Positions 54,901-60,436 of a DNA stretch of 64,000 nt are shown piece by piece. Origin of the DNA: Antedon mediterranea (Eukaryota > Echinodermata > Crinoidea > Comatulida > Antedonidae); the NCBI RefSeq assembly GCF_964355755.1, contig NC_092672.1, positions 12,518,501 to 12,582,500 on the forward strand, given 5' to 3'. Position numbers and translations under genes: made by a program. The notes beneath the pieces are model-generated. The model made no database searches. It saw only the letters and a list, made by a program, of their open reading frames with translations, and had not been told where the DNA came from. Numbering within the stretch: the stretch's first letter is position 1; each line of letters begins with the position of its first letter.

Positions 54901-55093
54901 ATGCATCATGGCAAGAATATTCGGTCGATAATGTTAATATGTTTATTGTTCATGTTTCTAAATAATAATAAATACACTTTTCGTTGAACTATTTATAATA
55001 TTAAAAGTTTGTTGGATATAAAATGTAAAGCTTTCTTCTCCATAAAAAAAAATGCAGTCCTCCACAGTTTGAAGAAATAACTTACTCATCCAT
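30395..55093 (-). CDS. Ankyrin-Roc-COR-tandem DED protein (whole gene, 25 coding exons)
   Basis: Predicted multidomain ROCO-family GTPase of 1,239 residues. Exons, 5' to 3' on the minus strand: 55086-55093, 54780-54876, 48473-48577, 47920-48024, 47227-47331, 42393-42497, 41837-41941, 40634-40735, 38402-38486, 38002-38158, 37196-37299, 36635-36805, 36311-36457, 35733-35801, 35183-35391, 34727-34816, 34415-34609, 33905-34150, 33064-33258, 32739-32900, 32327-32629, 31694-31774, 31391-31598, 31127-31162, 30395-30924. Every junction has GT and AG, phases agree throughout, and the total is divisible by three. Domains: ankyrin repeats about 36-272, Roc about 273-653, COR and distal region about 654-1051, two DED-like domains about 1064-1239. 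The family (DAPK1, MFHAS1, LRRK2 relatives) uses Roc-COR as a GTP-dependent dimerising switch. A role in cell-death or immune signalling is inferred from the death-fold C-terminus. The least certain parts are the start exon and the exact ends of the linker exons. Confidence 0.85.
31127..31162 (-). CDS. Micro-exon linking COR region to DED region
   Basis: A 36-nt phase 1-1 exon encoding a short flexible linker (GRSSVEPSPIYP). Acceptor TTTCCAG and donor GTAACT. Skipping it would keep the frame, so it may be alternatively used. Confidence 0.65.
31391..31598 (-). CDS. COR-distal domain exon
   Basis: A 208-nt exon, residues 983-1051. It ends the region distal to COR with YNLRVLCIACYPEHIHLHDL, then VPCGEKSM and LKRLFLE. 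The cysteines and the C-G-x-x-S/M pattern resemble the C-terminal part of Roc-COR proteins of invertebrate chordates and echinoderms, from memory of the family. It ends in phase 1. Confidence 0.8.
31694..31774 (-). CDS. COR-distal linker exon
   Basis: An 81-nt phase 0-0 exon, residues 956-982 (LEISRRTKVDENNTEEIFEL, then KPSLCIE). No separate domain. Acceptor TTTTTTAACAG and donor GTAAAG are both acceptable. Confidence 0.75.
32327..32629 (-). CDS. COR domain exon (C-terminal part)
   Basis: A 303-nt phase 0-0 exon, residues 855-955. It begins at RMFLVPCRMK, the conserved COR strand F-L-V-P-S/C-x-L/M. It continues through YLTPTDFLPDSVYNTLVVAF, matching the COR-B pattern where Y-L-x-x-x-F-x-P-x-G/D-x-x-x-x-L is expected. 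Confidence 0.85.
32739..32900 (-). CDS. COR domain exon (middle)
   Basis: A 162-nt phase 0-0 exon, residues 801-854. LWKKLNKEGILEEKLLRHLW is a textbook COR signature, followed by a helix ending FGLLYEKLE. Confidence 0.88.
33064..33258 (-). CDS. COR domain exon (winged-helix part)
   Basis: A 195-nt phase 0-0 exon, residues 736-800. AIAYLNDIGVIMYSS followed by a T-V-I-T-N-L-Y strand matches the COR-A pattern L-x-x-L-x-x-x-G-x-I-x-Y ... V-I-L-x-P-x-W-L. The tryptophan normally following is replaced by tyrosine/methionine. Confidence 0.8.
33259..33904 (-). other. Intron 18 of the main gene
   Basis: 646-bp intron between the Roc-COR junction exon and the COR exon. No repeat or additional exon seen. 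Confidence 0.6.
33905..34150 (-). CDS. Roc-COR junction exon
   Basis: A 246-nt phase 0-0 exon, residues 654-735. It contains REMYMVDNTVKSHEG, then IKQLRRNV and VPLKWVDLQEQL. This is the classic end of Roc (VDN-T/S) followed by the first COR helix with its conserved W-x-x-L-x-x-x-L. Confidence 0.85.
34415..34609 (-). CDS. Roc G4 exon
   Basis: A 195-nt phase 0-0 exon, residues 589-653. After a helix containing MFWIRSIYEHT comes ICLVATHMD. T-H-M-D at 637-640 occupies the G4 (N/T-K-x-D) guanine-specificity position, and T-H-x-D is common in Roc proteins. Confidence 0.88.
34727..34816 (-). CDS. Roc core exon (post-switch II strand)
   Basis: A 90-nt phase 0-0 exon, residues 559-588 (FFLTNRVSYCVAFNSCDNLD, then EPANPRDSIT). 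It matches the Roc beta-strand that follows switch II, usually written FL-x-x-R-x-x-Y-x-V-V-F-N. Confidence 0.85.
35183..35391 (-). CDS. Roc G3 (switch II) exon
   Basis: A 209-nt exon, residues 489-558. A lysine/arginine-rich helix is followed by TTIWDYAGQLDYYITH at residues 542-557. D-x-x-G-Q is the G3 motif, and W-D-[YF]-A-G-Q is the form typical of Roc domains. An in-frame stop excludes an acceptor 15 nt further upstream. Confidence 0.9.
35733..35801 (-). CDS. Roc insertion, exon 3 (short linker)
   Basis: A 69-nt phase 1-1 exon, residues 466-488 (GEASTFDSRESDYTSLAVES, then ARK). The acceptor follows a good pyrimidine tract; the donor GTTGGA is poor. Like the previous exon it could be skipped without shifting the frame. 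Confidence 0.55.
36311..36457 (-). CDS. Roc insertion, exon 2 (Ser/Thr-rich linker)
   Basis: A 147-nt exon, residues 417-465, rich in Ser and Thr, ending SISSDSVSSVE. Low complexity and probably disordered. Phases 1-1 fit both neighbours. The splice donor is GTTTGA, weaker than most in this gene, so skipping is possible; its 147 nt would be removed in frame. Confidence 0.65.
36635..36805 (-). CDS. Roc insertion, exon 1 (charged linker)
   Basis: A 171-nt exon, residues 360-416. A basic-acidic helix (MELNKKIREDALAEKLATQL) is followed by an acidic, serine-rich stretch (DDGEGSSDMSTSKSDSQLES). No known domain is seen. It sits between Roc switch I and the G3 motif, where canonical Roc domains have only a short segment. 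Confidence 0.8.
37196..37299 (-). CDS. Roc switch I (G2) exon
   Basis: A 104-nt exon, residues 325-359. It contains EPSTDGIAI, matching the Roc switch I pattern with the G2 threonine just before D-G. It is followed by a charged helix (KECDKWKKEDID). The donor is GTAAGT. Confidence 0.85.
38002..38158 (-). CDS. Roc GTPase P-loop (G1) exon
   Basis: A 157-nt exon, residues 273-324. It carries the Walker A / G1 motif GKEGAGKTS at residues 308-316, preceded by the beta-strand residues CMFL, as in Roc (Ras of complex proteins) domains. The nucleotide-binding Lys and Thr are present, so GTP binding is expected. It ends in phase 2. Confidence 0.9.
38402..38486 (-). CDS. Terminal partial ankyrin exon
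   Basis: An 85-nt exon, residues 245-272. It begins RGQTPASALKDNSD and ends TILKLLD, a degenerate ankyrin capping repeat (TP and the second-helix leucines remain). It ends in phase 1, joining the P-loop exon. A Helitron lies 48 bp upstream of its acceptor. Confidence 0.8.
38534..39493 (+). mobile_element. Nonautonomous Helitron H3 in an intron of the main gene
   Basis: Starts TCTATATATACATTTACG after TTAA and ends near GCGAGTAAACTAG before T. Colinear with H1-H5 but internally deleted. Opposite in orientation to the host gene, between ankyrin exon 6 and the partial ankyrin exon. Contains a nested insert at about 39266-39428. Confidence 0.8.
39266..39428. repeat. Insert nested in Helitron H3
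   Basis: Sequence absent from the other Helitron copies, between the words CGCCAGTTTT and ACGCTGAAATTAC. It holds GTCGCGTGGACGCGAC and a (GGTC/TGTC)n simple repeat. Type unknown. Confidence 0.6.
39494..40633 (-). other. Intron sequence with a LINE 3' tail
   Basis: Mostly unrecognised intron. At 39695-39770 the words AAAGCGCATTAATGC and GCGCAATATCAAGC, followed by (ATT)n, resemble the 3' end of an L2/CR1-type LINE or a SINE that borrowed it. Confidence 0.5.
40634..40735 (-). CDS. Ankyrin repeat exon 6 of 6
   Basis: A 102-nt phase 0-0 exon encoding a 34-residue ankyrin repeat (EGNTPLHGHVRFGG, then EIVNSLIAHGASLKARNK). It is one codon shorter than the other five, and its donor is AAG|GTACCG rather than AAT|GTAAAT. 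It therefore looks like the older, non-amplified end of the array. Confidence 0.9.
40736..41836 (-). repeat. Intron containing an exonless ankyrin cassette
   Basis: At 41280-41590 there is a full cassette intron (AACGTAAATGATTTTT ... AAAGAGTAATTTACATTGTTTG) that runs directly into TTATATAGATACAGACGGG, the start of the next intron unit. Only the first eight exon bases (ATTGTTTG on this strand) remain, so an ankyrin exon has been deleted. A second, intact cassette follows at 41640. Confidence 0.75.
41837..41941 (-). CDS. Ankyrin repeat exon 5 of 6
   Basis: A 105-nt phase 0-0 exon, one ankyrin repeat (LGSTPLHKHVTFADG, then EILNSIIAHGASVTATDN). Slightly more diverged than the others. The upstream polypyrimidine tract also contains a possible shifted AG, but only this acceptor keeps the repeat register. 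Confidence 0.88.
42393..42497 (-). CDS. Ankyrin repeat exon 4 of 6
   Basis: A 105-nt phase 0-0 exon, one ankyrin repeat (RGNTPLHGHVECGRG, then EIVNSFIAHGASISATNN). It is the first ankyrin exon after the LINE-bearing intron. Splice sites match those of the sister exons. Confidence 0.92.
42605..46790 (+). mobile_element. L2/CR1-like LINE, nearly full length, in an intron
   Basis: Apurinic endonuclease domain at about 42790-43450: FGILNARSLRNK, VVAVSETWLRP, LVNIYRPP, FCGDFNIHMD, CLDLIITRDD, GLSDHFAIF. Reverse transcriptase at about 44990-45690: LKNYRPISNLSFLGKIIEKV, STETALLRV, LLDLSAAFDTVDHSVLLNRL, SVPQGSVLGP, VYADDTQIY. The distal domain includes LEILHWLPVRYRIVFKILLF and WGDRAFSVTAPRLWNALPSS. 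3' end GTGCGCTATAAAAATC then (ATT)n. Defects: a frameshift near 43460, an inserted MITE at 43533-44351, and a frameshift near 45550. Otherwise well preserved, so fairly recent. Opposite to the host gene. Confidence 0.93.
43533..44351. mobile_element. Harbinger-like MITE nested in the LINE
   Basis: An 819-bp insertion with TIRs AGCCCCTTTCTCACAGA and TCTGTGAGAAAGGGGCT (exact inverses) and a TAA target duplication at 43530-43532 and 44352-44354. Removing it joins the LINE frame ...ACVS to NITDLSVILEDS. No ORF. A 3-bp T-A-A duplication suggests the PIF/Harbinger superfamily. The interior is full of CCGG-containing palindromic words. Confidence 0.87.
46791..47226 (-). repeat. Cassette intron between LINE and ankyrin exon 3
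   Basis: 46800-46950 is unrecognised sequence next to the LINE tail. From about 46980 on it is the standard cassette intron (TTTAGCGTCTTGTTCAATCT ... AACTAATACGAGTAATTACG). Confidence 0.6.
47227..47331 (-). CDS. Ankyrin repeat exon 3 of 6
   Basis: A 105-nt phase 0-0 exon, one ankyrin repeat beginning DGNTPLHQHVYFGYG. The usual H-G-A-S turn has become H-R-A-S, and the variable loop is aromatic (Y, F, Y), so this repeat may present a different surface. The following intron is 4.7 kb because it contains a LINE. Confidence 0.9.
47332..47919 (-). repeat. Cassette intron with a partial duplication
   Basis: The block TCTAAAACGCTACAG ... TTTGCTTTGATAATAAC ... AAACGAATCTA appears twice (about 47570-47670 and 47725-47822), so this 588-bp intron carries an internal half-unit duplication. 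Confidence 0.7.
47920..48024 (-). CDS. Ankyrin repeat exon 2 of 6
   Basis: A 105-nt phase 0-0 exon, one ankyrin repeat (EGNTPLHKHVTLGDG, then EIVNSLIAHGASIKATNN). It is nearly identical to its neighbours and flanked by the same intron sequence, showing recent duplication of exon plus intron. Confidence 0.92.
48473..48577 (-). CDS. Ankyrin repeat exon 1 of 6
   Basis: A 105-nt phase 0-0 exon encoding exactly one 35-residue ankyrin repeat: DGNTPLHRHV, then EIVNSLIAHGAS, ending TATNN. Acceptor TTCTTTCCAG, donor GTAAAT. The TPLH helix-turn and the L-I-A-H-G-A-S second helix are diagnostic. The repeat is two residues longer than the 33-residue norm, with extra residues in the loop before E-I-V. 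Confidence 0.92.
49370..50359. mobile_element. Foldback element with 8-bp target duplication
   Basis: A 990-bp insertion between ATTTAAAT (49362-49369) and AATTAAAT (50360-50367, one mismatch). Ends are CGGTCAGTCTAATTACCG and CGGGTCAGTCTAATTACCG, inverted. Arms of about 290 bp begin with repeated CCGAAAACAA words. No ORF. The third duplicate at 63.0 kb has the uninterrupted site. Confidence 0.85.
52027..52197. repeat. Long near-perfect hairpin (foldback MITE)
   Basis: Arms starting GGTTAAATATAAGATTTGAC at 52055 and their inverse ending 52167 enclose a five- to ten-base centre. Outer arms TATATTATACAGATATTG and its inverse extend it. It lies in an intron, so its transcript could form double-stranded RNA. 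Confidence 0.85.
52628..52700 (+). repeat. tRNA-derived SINE head
   Basis: TGGCGCAGCGG fits RNA polymerase III box A (T-R-G-Y-n-n-A-r-n-n-G), and GAGTTCAAGATCG about 50 bp on fits a decayed box B. The sequence does not fold as a functional tRNA that I can see. The SINE body probably continues to about 52930, where ATTACACAGTCAATATCATC occurs twice. Confidence 0.6.
52938..54216 (+). mobile_element. Nonautonomous Helitron, copy H4
   Basis: Starts TCTATATATAAATTTACG after A. Colinear with H1/H2 to GGGCACGACCTA, then continues straight into host sequence (copy A near 8975), lacking the 3' hairpin. Either the hairpin was deleted or an alternative end was used. Confidence 0.8.
54780..54876 (-). 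CDS. N-terminal ankyrin-cap exon
   Basis: A 97-nt exon with acceptor TTTTTTTTTCTCAG and donor AAG|GTATAG. It encodes residues 3-35, containing the segments LLRAVSSYTGLEEIEEICK and HLVNSVDK, typical of the helical start of an ankyrin array followed by the D-G-N-T-P-L-H of the next exon. It ends in phase 0, matching the ankyrin exons. A paralogous exon with about the same protein sequence lies at 10198-10291. Confidence 0.8.
55086..55093 (-). CDS. Start exon of the ankyrin-Roc-COR-DED gene (proposed ATG)
   Basis: The proposed start codon lies 8 nt before a strong donor (ATGGATGA, then GTAAGTT). Spliced to the next exon it reads M-D-E-K-V-L-L in frame. Sequence upstream to a good acceptor near 55135 also has an open frame, but that frame is one base out of phase with the next exon, so I treat 55094-55134 as 5' UTR. 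Copy A at 11785-11834 would be in frame through this stretch, which leaves open that the ancestral protein began further upstream. No promoter was recognised. Confidence 0.5.
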
Positions 55094-55373
55094 TGAAAAA
55101 ATGCACTCTGTAGTTGCCAATCATTCAGTGGCTGCTGAAAAATGAAACTCAACATTTAAGCATATATTAATAAATAAAATTAATTTACCTGTTAATTACG
55201 TAAAATTGTTGTTTTTTGTTTGTTTTATTTAAACACAAATTATTTTAATTCTCTGTTGGAGCTAAACAGTATAATTATATTAAGTCTTAAAAATCTTAAA
55301 AAACATTATGGTTTTGAGCTAATTTTTATTGTATTACACTTTATTTGTAGGAATATTTTCTGGGCAATTCCAT

Positions 55374-57120
55374 GGTCACTCGCATTACACATTACAGTCA
55401 TTTTTGTTAGTCTAAGCTTTGTACTTTCTATACTAATTGGATTTTTAAGTCAATGTTTTATATGAACATACTTTAGGTGCAAGTCTTTAATAAAATACTT
55501 TAAAAAAAATTGTATGTCTTTTACTTCGACAATGACGCCATTGCGAAATTCTGTCACACGCATTACACAAAAAGGACACAACAAAAATTTGATTAGATTT
55601 GATAAGAACGTGTCCTTAAACTAAAAATATATGAATCAAAAGATCTTATATTTTTAATTGCTATACTTTTAAAGTATAAAATAGGATAATAAAAAAATTC
55701 AACATTACACAGATTTTAAAAATATTTGACATTTTAACAAAAAAGTCCTGTCACTCGCATTACTGTCACTCGCATTACCGTAAGAAATGAACTTAGTATT
55801 TACTAAACAAAGCAGATTTTAGAACGAAGAAAAGTATACAATAATTAAATAATGCAACATTAAACCACTCAAAGGATTTTATATCAATTTTCAAGTAAAA
55901 ACTTTTATTTCAACTCATTTGGATGAAGTTCTAAAGGACATCATCTATTTTTAACACTAACAGAACATCTTGTTTTTTTATAAACACAGTAACACTTTAA
56001 CGGTCACTAAAAATGAAAATAGAAAATTCAAACAGCCATTTTACAAATTATGGAACTCAAAGTTCTTCGCAAACCAGCATCAAGCCTTCTTTTTGCCCTG
56101 GTAGTGGCTTTAGCAAAAGCTATAGCACTTCTAAAAGGTGATGGCCCGTCTGATGCCAAAGCAGCCTTCTTTGCTCTGAACTTAGCCACACGTTTTCTAT
56201 TAGCAACTTTAAGAGCATCAATCTTCTGCTTCTTCAAAGCTGGTGGCAGAGCTAGAATTTTCTCTTTTCTTTCACTTTTTTACTTCTTTTCGAAATTTCA
56301 TTTTGTTTGTTTCTGTATGAGGTGTATTTTCCCTCGGCTTTCAGTTTTTCTAGGTACTTTCTTTGTCGTTCGGCCATTTCTAAAAGCAGGATGCAAATGT
56401 GAATGATATTTTAAAATTATTTTTAAATAATAATAGTGCTTTAGACCTGGTGGTGTAAAATATGCCTAGTAAATAATAATATATAAATAAATTATTATAG
56501 CCTAGGCCTATGCAGTGTTTTCAAATTATAGAATTTGAAATAATTAACACTAACAATATAAGAAAAAAAAACTTAAAAATTGTGATTAAATAAAAATGTA
56601 TACTTATTCTTATCTTCACAAAAGATTGTACCAAATTTGATAAATTTTTTATTTAATGAGCTCTTATAATGATTGATTTTTCAAATGATTTAACTGCAAA
56701 AAGGTCATTGCTAGGGATTGTGCTGCCCTCAACAAACCTAATGCTATAATTATTATACTGTACTGCCTCCAAATAAGGGCTAAATCACACATTGTATTAT
56801 GAAATTAATGTATATACTAATTCTGGGACTAATTCATAACTAATTATAGATTAATTACTATTTTACTTTACAAAAAAAAGAGTTTTAGTAATGTCACTCG
56901 CATTACATTGTCCATTTTTTAACGTCACTCGCATTACATGTCACTCGCATTTCACTTGTCAATGTCTCAACAATTTTGTATTTACGGGGATTTTTTATTT
57001 TTATTTATCAAATTTTAATTGTTCAAAGTAGTATAGCTAAATTATAAAATTTCATTAAAAAAAAATTATCATCACGATGGTATAAAAAAAAAAAAAATTT
57101 TTGTTGTCACTCGCATTACA
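55374..57120. mobile_element. Unclassified element with direct GTCACTCGCATTAC motifs
   Basis: Eight near-identical copies of TGTCACTCGCATTAC, all in the same orientation, at about 55374, 55551, 55749, 55764, 56892, 56922, 56939 and 57105: four on each side of a decayed ORF at 56028-56379. No inverted terminal repeats or target duplication seen. The clustered direct motifs resemble binding sites for the encoded basic protein. No family recognised. Confidence 0.6.
56028..56379 (-). pseudogene. Small, very basic protein gene, frameshifted
   Basis: Two overlapping frames form one protein of about 115 residues: the start MAERQRKYLEKLKAEGKYTS, then after a shift in an A-rich run LPPALKKQKIDALKV, RKRVAKFRAKKAALASDG, and SPFRSAIAFAKATTRAKRRL. 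Lys/Arg-rich with an S-P-F-x-S/x-x-A-x-x-K-A pattern. I recall similar anonymous proteins in invertebrate genomes, but cannot name the family. DNA binding is an inference from charge and context. Confidence 0.6.
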
Positions 57121-58386
57121 TACCCTAATATATAACAGAATATATATATATATGGGATATTCAACATTTGTAGTTATATCATATTTTCCATACATCTTAA
57201 GTGTACTATTACTTAGAAATGTTACTTTATAAATATTGCTTTGTTGGGGAAATAATAATCAGTTAACGTAATTACCTATTTTTCACACCTAAAAAAAAAT
57301 ATATATTCAACATTGAATAAACGTAATTTTTTGGCTGCAAAAATTCATAAATGAATTGAAAAAGTTAAAAACCTAGTTCCCACATATTCAAAGAGTAACA
57401 TAAACACAAATTTTGAGCTGACTAATTAATTTGAATTTTTTTGGTCATGTCCATGTTTGCATGGAATTGCCCTTCTTAGTTTTCCTAGCTTCTACAGTAG
57501 GAAGGCTAAGCATATGCTGTTCCACCAAAGTCAAGCGATTTGGAAGGGCCCACGCCACGAGACAGGGGATGATTGGGAGAGAGATACTGCCGGTCGTTGT
57601 CTTTGCGTGCGCAAGGGTGTGTAACTAATAAAACGGCTATTTTATGCTCTAGCAAACACAGGATATTCGTCAAAATAGTTAAATTGCTATTATTTAATAC
57701 ATTTGATCATATCAATAAAAATAAAATAAATTTAACTTAAAATAAATTTAACAATTCAATATTCAATTATCAATTGTCTAAAAAGAAAAAGAATCAATAA
57801 AATTTAATTAAGAAATACACAAGAATAAATATAAACGTACGGCATACAGTATATATTCTTGAGTTTAGATCCATTGTTAGTTTACCATTATTATTATATT
57901 ATTGTTTTCTAGGAGGCGCCCGAGTCCGGGATGACCGAGACACAACTGATGCTAGCAACAACTTTAAAAATAAACCTAGCTAAAGACGAGGGCGTATTCC
58001 CATACTTCGGTTTGGGTTTAGCTTTGCAATATTTATTAGTATGTTATTTTATCATATAATTCAAGTAAATAATGAAAGTAATATTACTGTATGTTCAAAA
58101 TGTCTTTATCAATGTAAAACTATACAATTTTATCAAAGTATTCAAACAAAGCACAATCTTTGCAATATATACCATTTTATCATTATTATACCGAATCTCA
58201 ATTTGTAATACTGAATATCAATCTTTATATCGTTTTGGCTCTGTTATATAAATTTTCTCTGTATACATATTTGTTTTATCCTATTTAGATTTCAACACAA
58301 TATCAAAATATTTATAATCTTTTAACCTCAGACTGTGTAATATCACTTAAATATTCATTGATAGATAGACAGACAGACAGACAGAC
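57121..58386. other. Mostly unrecognised; possible LINE C-terminal relic
   Basis: At 57434-57620 a plus-strand frame (FFGHVHVCMELPFLVFLAST, VGRL) vaguely matches the F-G-H-V-x-R-M ... L-P-x-x-V-L conclusion of some LINE polymerases. The region is less AT-rich than its neighbours. The rest shows only simple repeats, such as (AGAC)n near 58368. Confidence 0.3.
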
Positions 58387-58620
58387 TAAGAATTGGGCGA
58401 TGATGTAGGCCTAATGTAACCCAATTGTTAATATGTTGCAATAGTAGATATGTTAACTGTTTATTGTTATTCATCATTACATTTTTTAAACAATAAATAT
58501 AAATCATAAATTTAAAATTGTCAGTAACTAAAATATATAACCAACCGTACCAATTGATATTTTTAGTGGACAACAGCAGTTACAATCAATTGTAAAGTCT
58601 TTATTATAAAAACAATTTAA
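58387..58620 (+). repeat. Duplicated block, second copy (partner 15785-16028)
   Basis: See the partner. Homology stops abruptly at CAATTTAA, where Helitron H5 begins. Confidence 0.8.
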
Positions 58621-59740
58621 TCTATATATAAATTTACGTTTAAGGGAAAATTCAGGAAATCGCGCCTTATTCTAGAATTTTTAGTCGATGGTACATAAGT
58701 TGGTTCATACTTTCGATACTTTTTTTAACCACCTGATGTAACAACCATGTTTACTAATTAAATAGAGTTAGATAATTACCGTAGTTATTGACAATTAAAA
58801 CAAATTTAGGATCAACGATTTGCCCCAAATAGGGGTGTTTTCCGATCGTGGTATACACTGTCTTATGGATGTCTATCTTGAAAAATACCCGCACACAATA
58901 ATACGAGGATGCTTCGCATTTTCCTATCTCCTAAATACGATAATTGTTTTTAATAGCTGGAAACCGGTTGAACAGCTCGAGTACAGCATCATAATGTTGA
59001 AGACGGGACGATTTTCTTTACAAAAATACAATTTTGATGTATTATGCCTTTATACAAAATTTATATATATACAGTATAATGTATTGATTTGCTATGAATG
59101 GAACATTCCAAACTATTTGGTTTAACCATAGAGGTATAGGCCTACCTCCATGGTATAACACAAGTAGGTACATTTACGGGCCCTTGAGAATAAACATAAA
59201 TATTATTTCAATGCTGTAAAATACTGTAAATAGGTATTAACCACTTTTGATGGCCATTTGAATCGCAAATTTCTTACTGTGAGTGTTGGTACTGTTAAAT
59301 ATAATATAAACAAATATACAAACAAACTTTATTACTGTGAGTGTGGGTAGGCCCTACTGTTAGATTATAAACACATACTTTATTATTGACAGTTGCTTCT
59401 CAATGTTTGTATTAATTAATAATTAAAAAAATATATAAACGTCGTAGTGGTGTATCGTCACATGTACCGTACTTTACAATTTCAATCGACTTAGGAAGGT
59501 GACAGTCTCAATAAAGTATTCAATCTGAAATGTTTTACTGTATTTAGTACTATAGTAGTATATTATTTATATTATAGGCCTATAAAACATGAAAAAAAAA
59601 ATTTCGTTACTGAGTGGATGCAAATATATTTAAAATTGTTCCTCTTTGTACCTACTGTATCGCCTTCCCCATCCCTCGAACCTATGTTACATACAAAACA
59701 CAAATTGGGTTTGTTTAAATTGAGTCCAAATAACAAAATT
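58621..59740 (+). mobile_element. Nonautonomous Helitron, copy H5, 3' truncated
   Basis: Starts TCTATATATAAATTTACG after A. Colinear with H2 up to GAGTCCAAATAACAAAA, then replaced by a sequence with TATCGGTCGCG at about 59750. The 3' hairpin is missing. Confidence 0.82.
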
Positions 59741-59830
59741 AGTTACTTTTGATATCGGTCGCGTTTTATTTTGGTCGCGCTAATTTGATGGCGCATTAGA
59801 TACATTTTTAATGAAAACGCTCATTATGTT
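59741..59830 (+). repeat. Fragment of the TCGGTCGCG foldback family
   Basis: CTTTTGATATCGGTCGCG then GGTCGCGCTAATTTGATGGCGC resembles the ends of the element at 60437-62610. Confidence 0.55.
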
Positions 59831-60219
59831 TTCAATTTTGAATCAGAATATTAGAATTTCTATTTAATATGCCTACTATTTGACGTTATTTTTTAAGTAC
59901 AGTAAATATAAATATTTATCTCATTATTTATAAATAATTTGTGTTTTCATTTTATCTTACACTCAGGTTTTAATGAAGTGTAATGTGTTCTTTTAGAAAA
60001 TCGTTTTAAAAATGTTTTGTTTTTGTTTTATTGAATGTTGTGCAAGCTTTTGAAAAGATTGGCATGCCACTGTTTAAAGTTTTGAAAATAATAAATAGTA
60101 GACGCGCCTATTGCGTATTTTTTAATCACTTAGGAGGTTTATGCAATAAAAGAAGATGATGCATGGATTATGATTTTTGCATTCGATATCCGCCACTCTG
60201 AAGTGAGCATGGTTTGGGA

Positions 60220-60436
60220 TAATAATAAAATATATAGATACTATGCCGTTATAAATCAATCTACCGGCCCTACAGTAGAACTATGATGTACAATTAATGA
60301 TAGATGTGAGAATAAATGTATGGATAATAAGGTGAACACGATTCAAGAGGTAATCTGTACTGATATTTAAACATTGAGATTTACGAACGGCATATGAATG
60401 TGAGACACTAAGTTGCACTTACTTACTTAATTATTT
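60220..60436 (+). repeat. Left host flank of the foldback element, also present inside it
   Basis: Matches 60945-61120 (ATGCCGTTATAAATCAATCT, GGTGAACACGATTC, CGGCATATGAATG). The internal copy continues without interruption into the sequence that lies right of the element at 62619. Confidence 0.75.

Larger units (their letters stand above)
48609..55270 (+). repeat. Segmental duplication, copy B
   Basis: Partner of 1650-12220. It forms the first two introns of the main gene (between ankyrin exon 1 and the start exon). Copy-specific insertions are a foldback element (49370-50359), a long hairpin (52027-52197), a tRNA-like SINE head and a Helitron (52938-54216). The only coding parts are the cap exon and start exon. 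Confidence 0.88.

Noticed and set aside
55220-55465. Hydrophobic plus-strand open frame of 81 codons
   Set aside because: Composition follows from T-rich sequence, there is no splice or homology support, and it overlaps the duplicated noncoding block and the first iteron.
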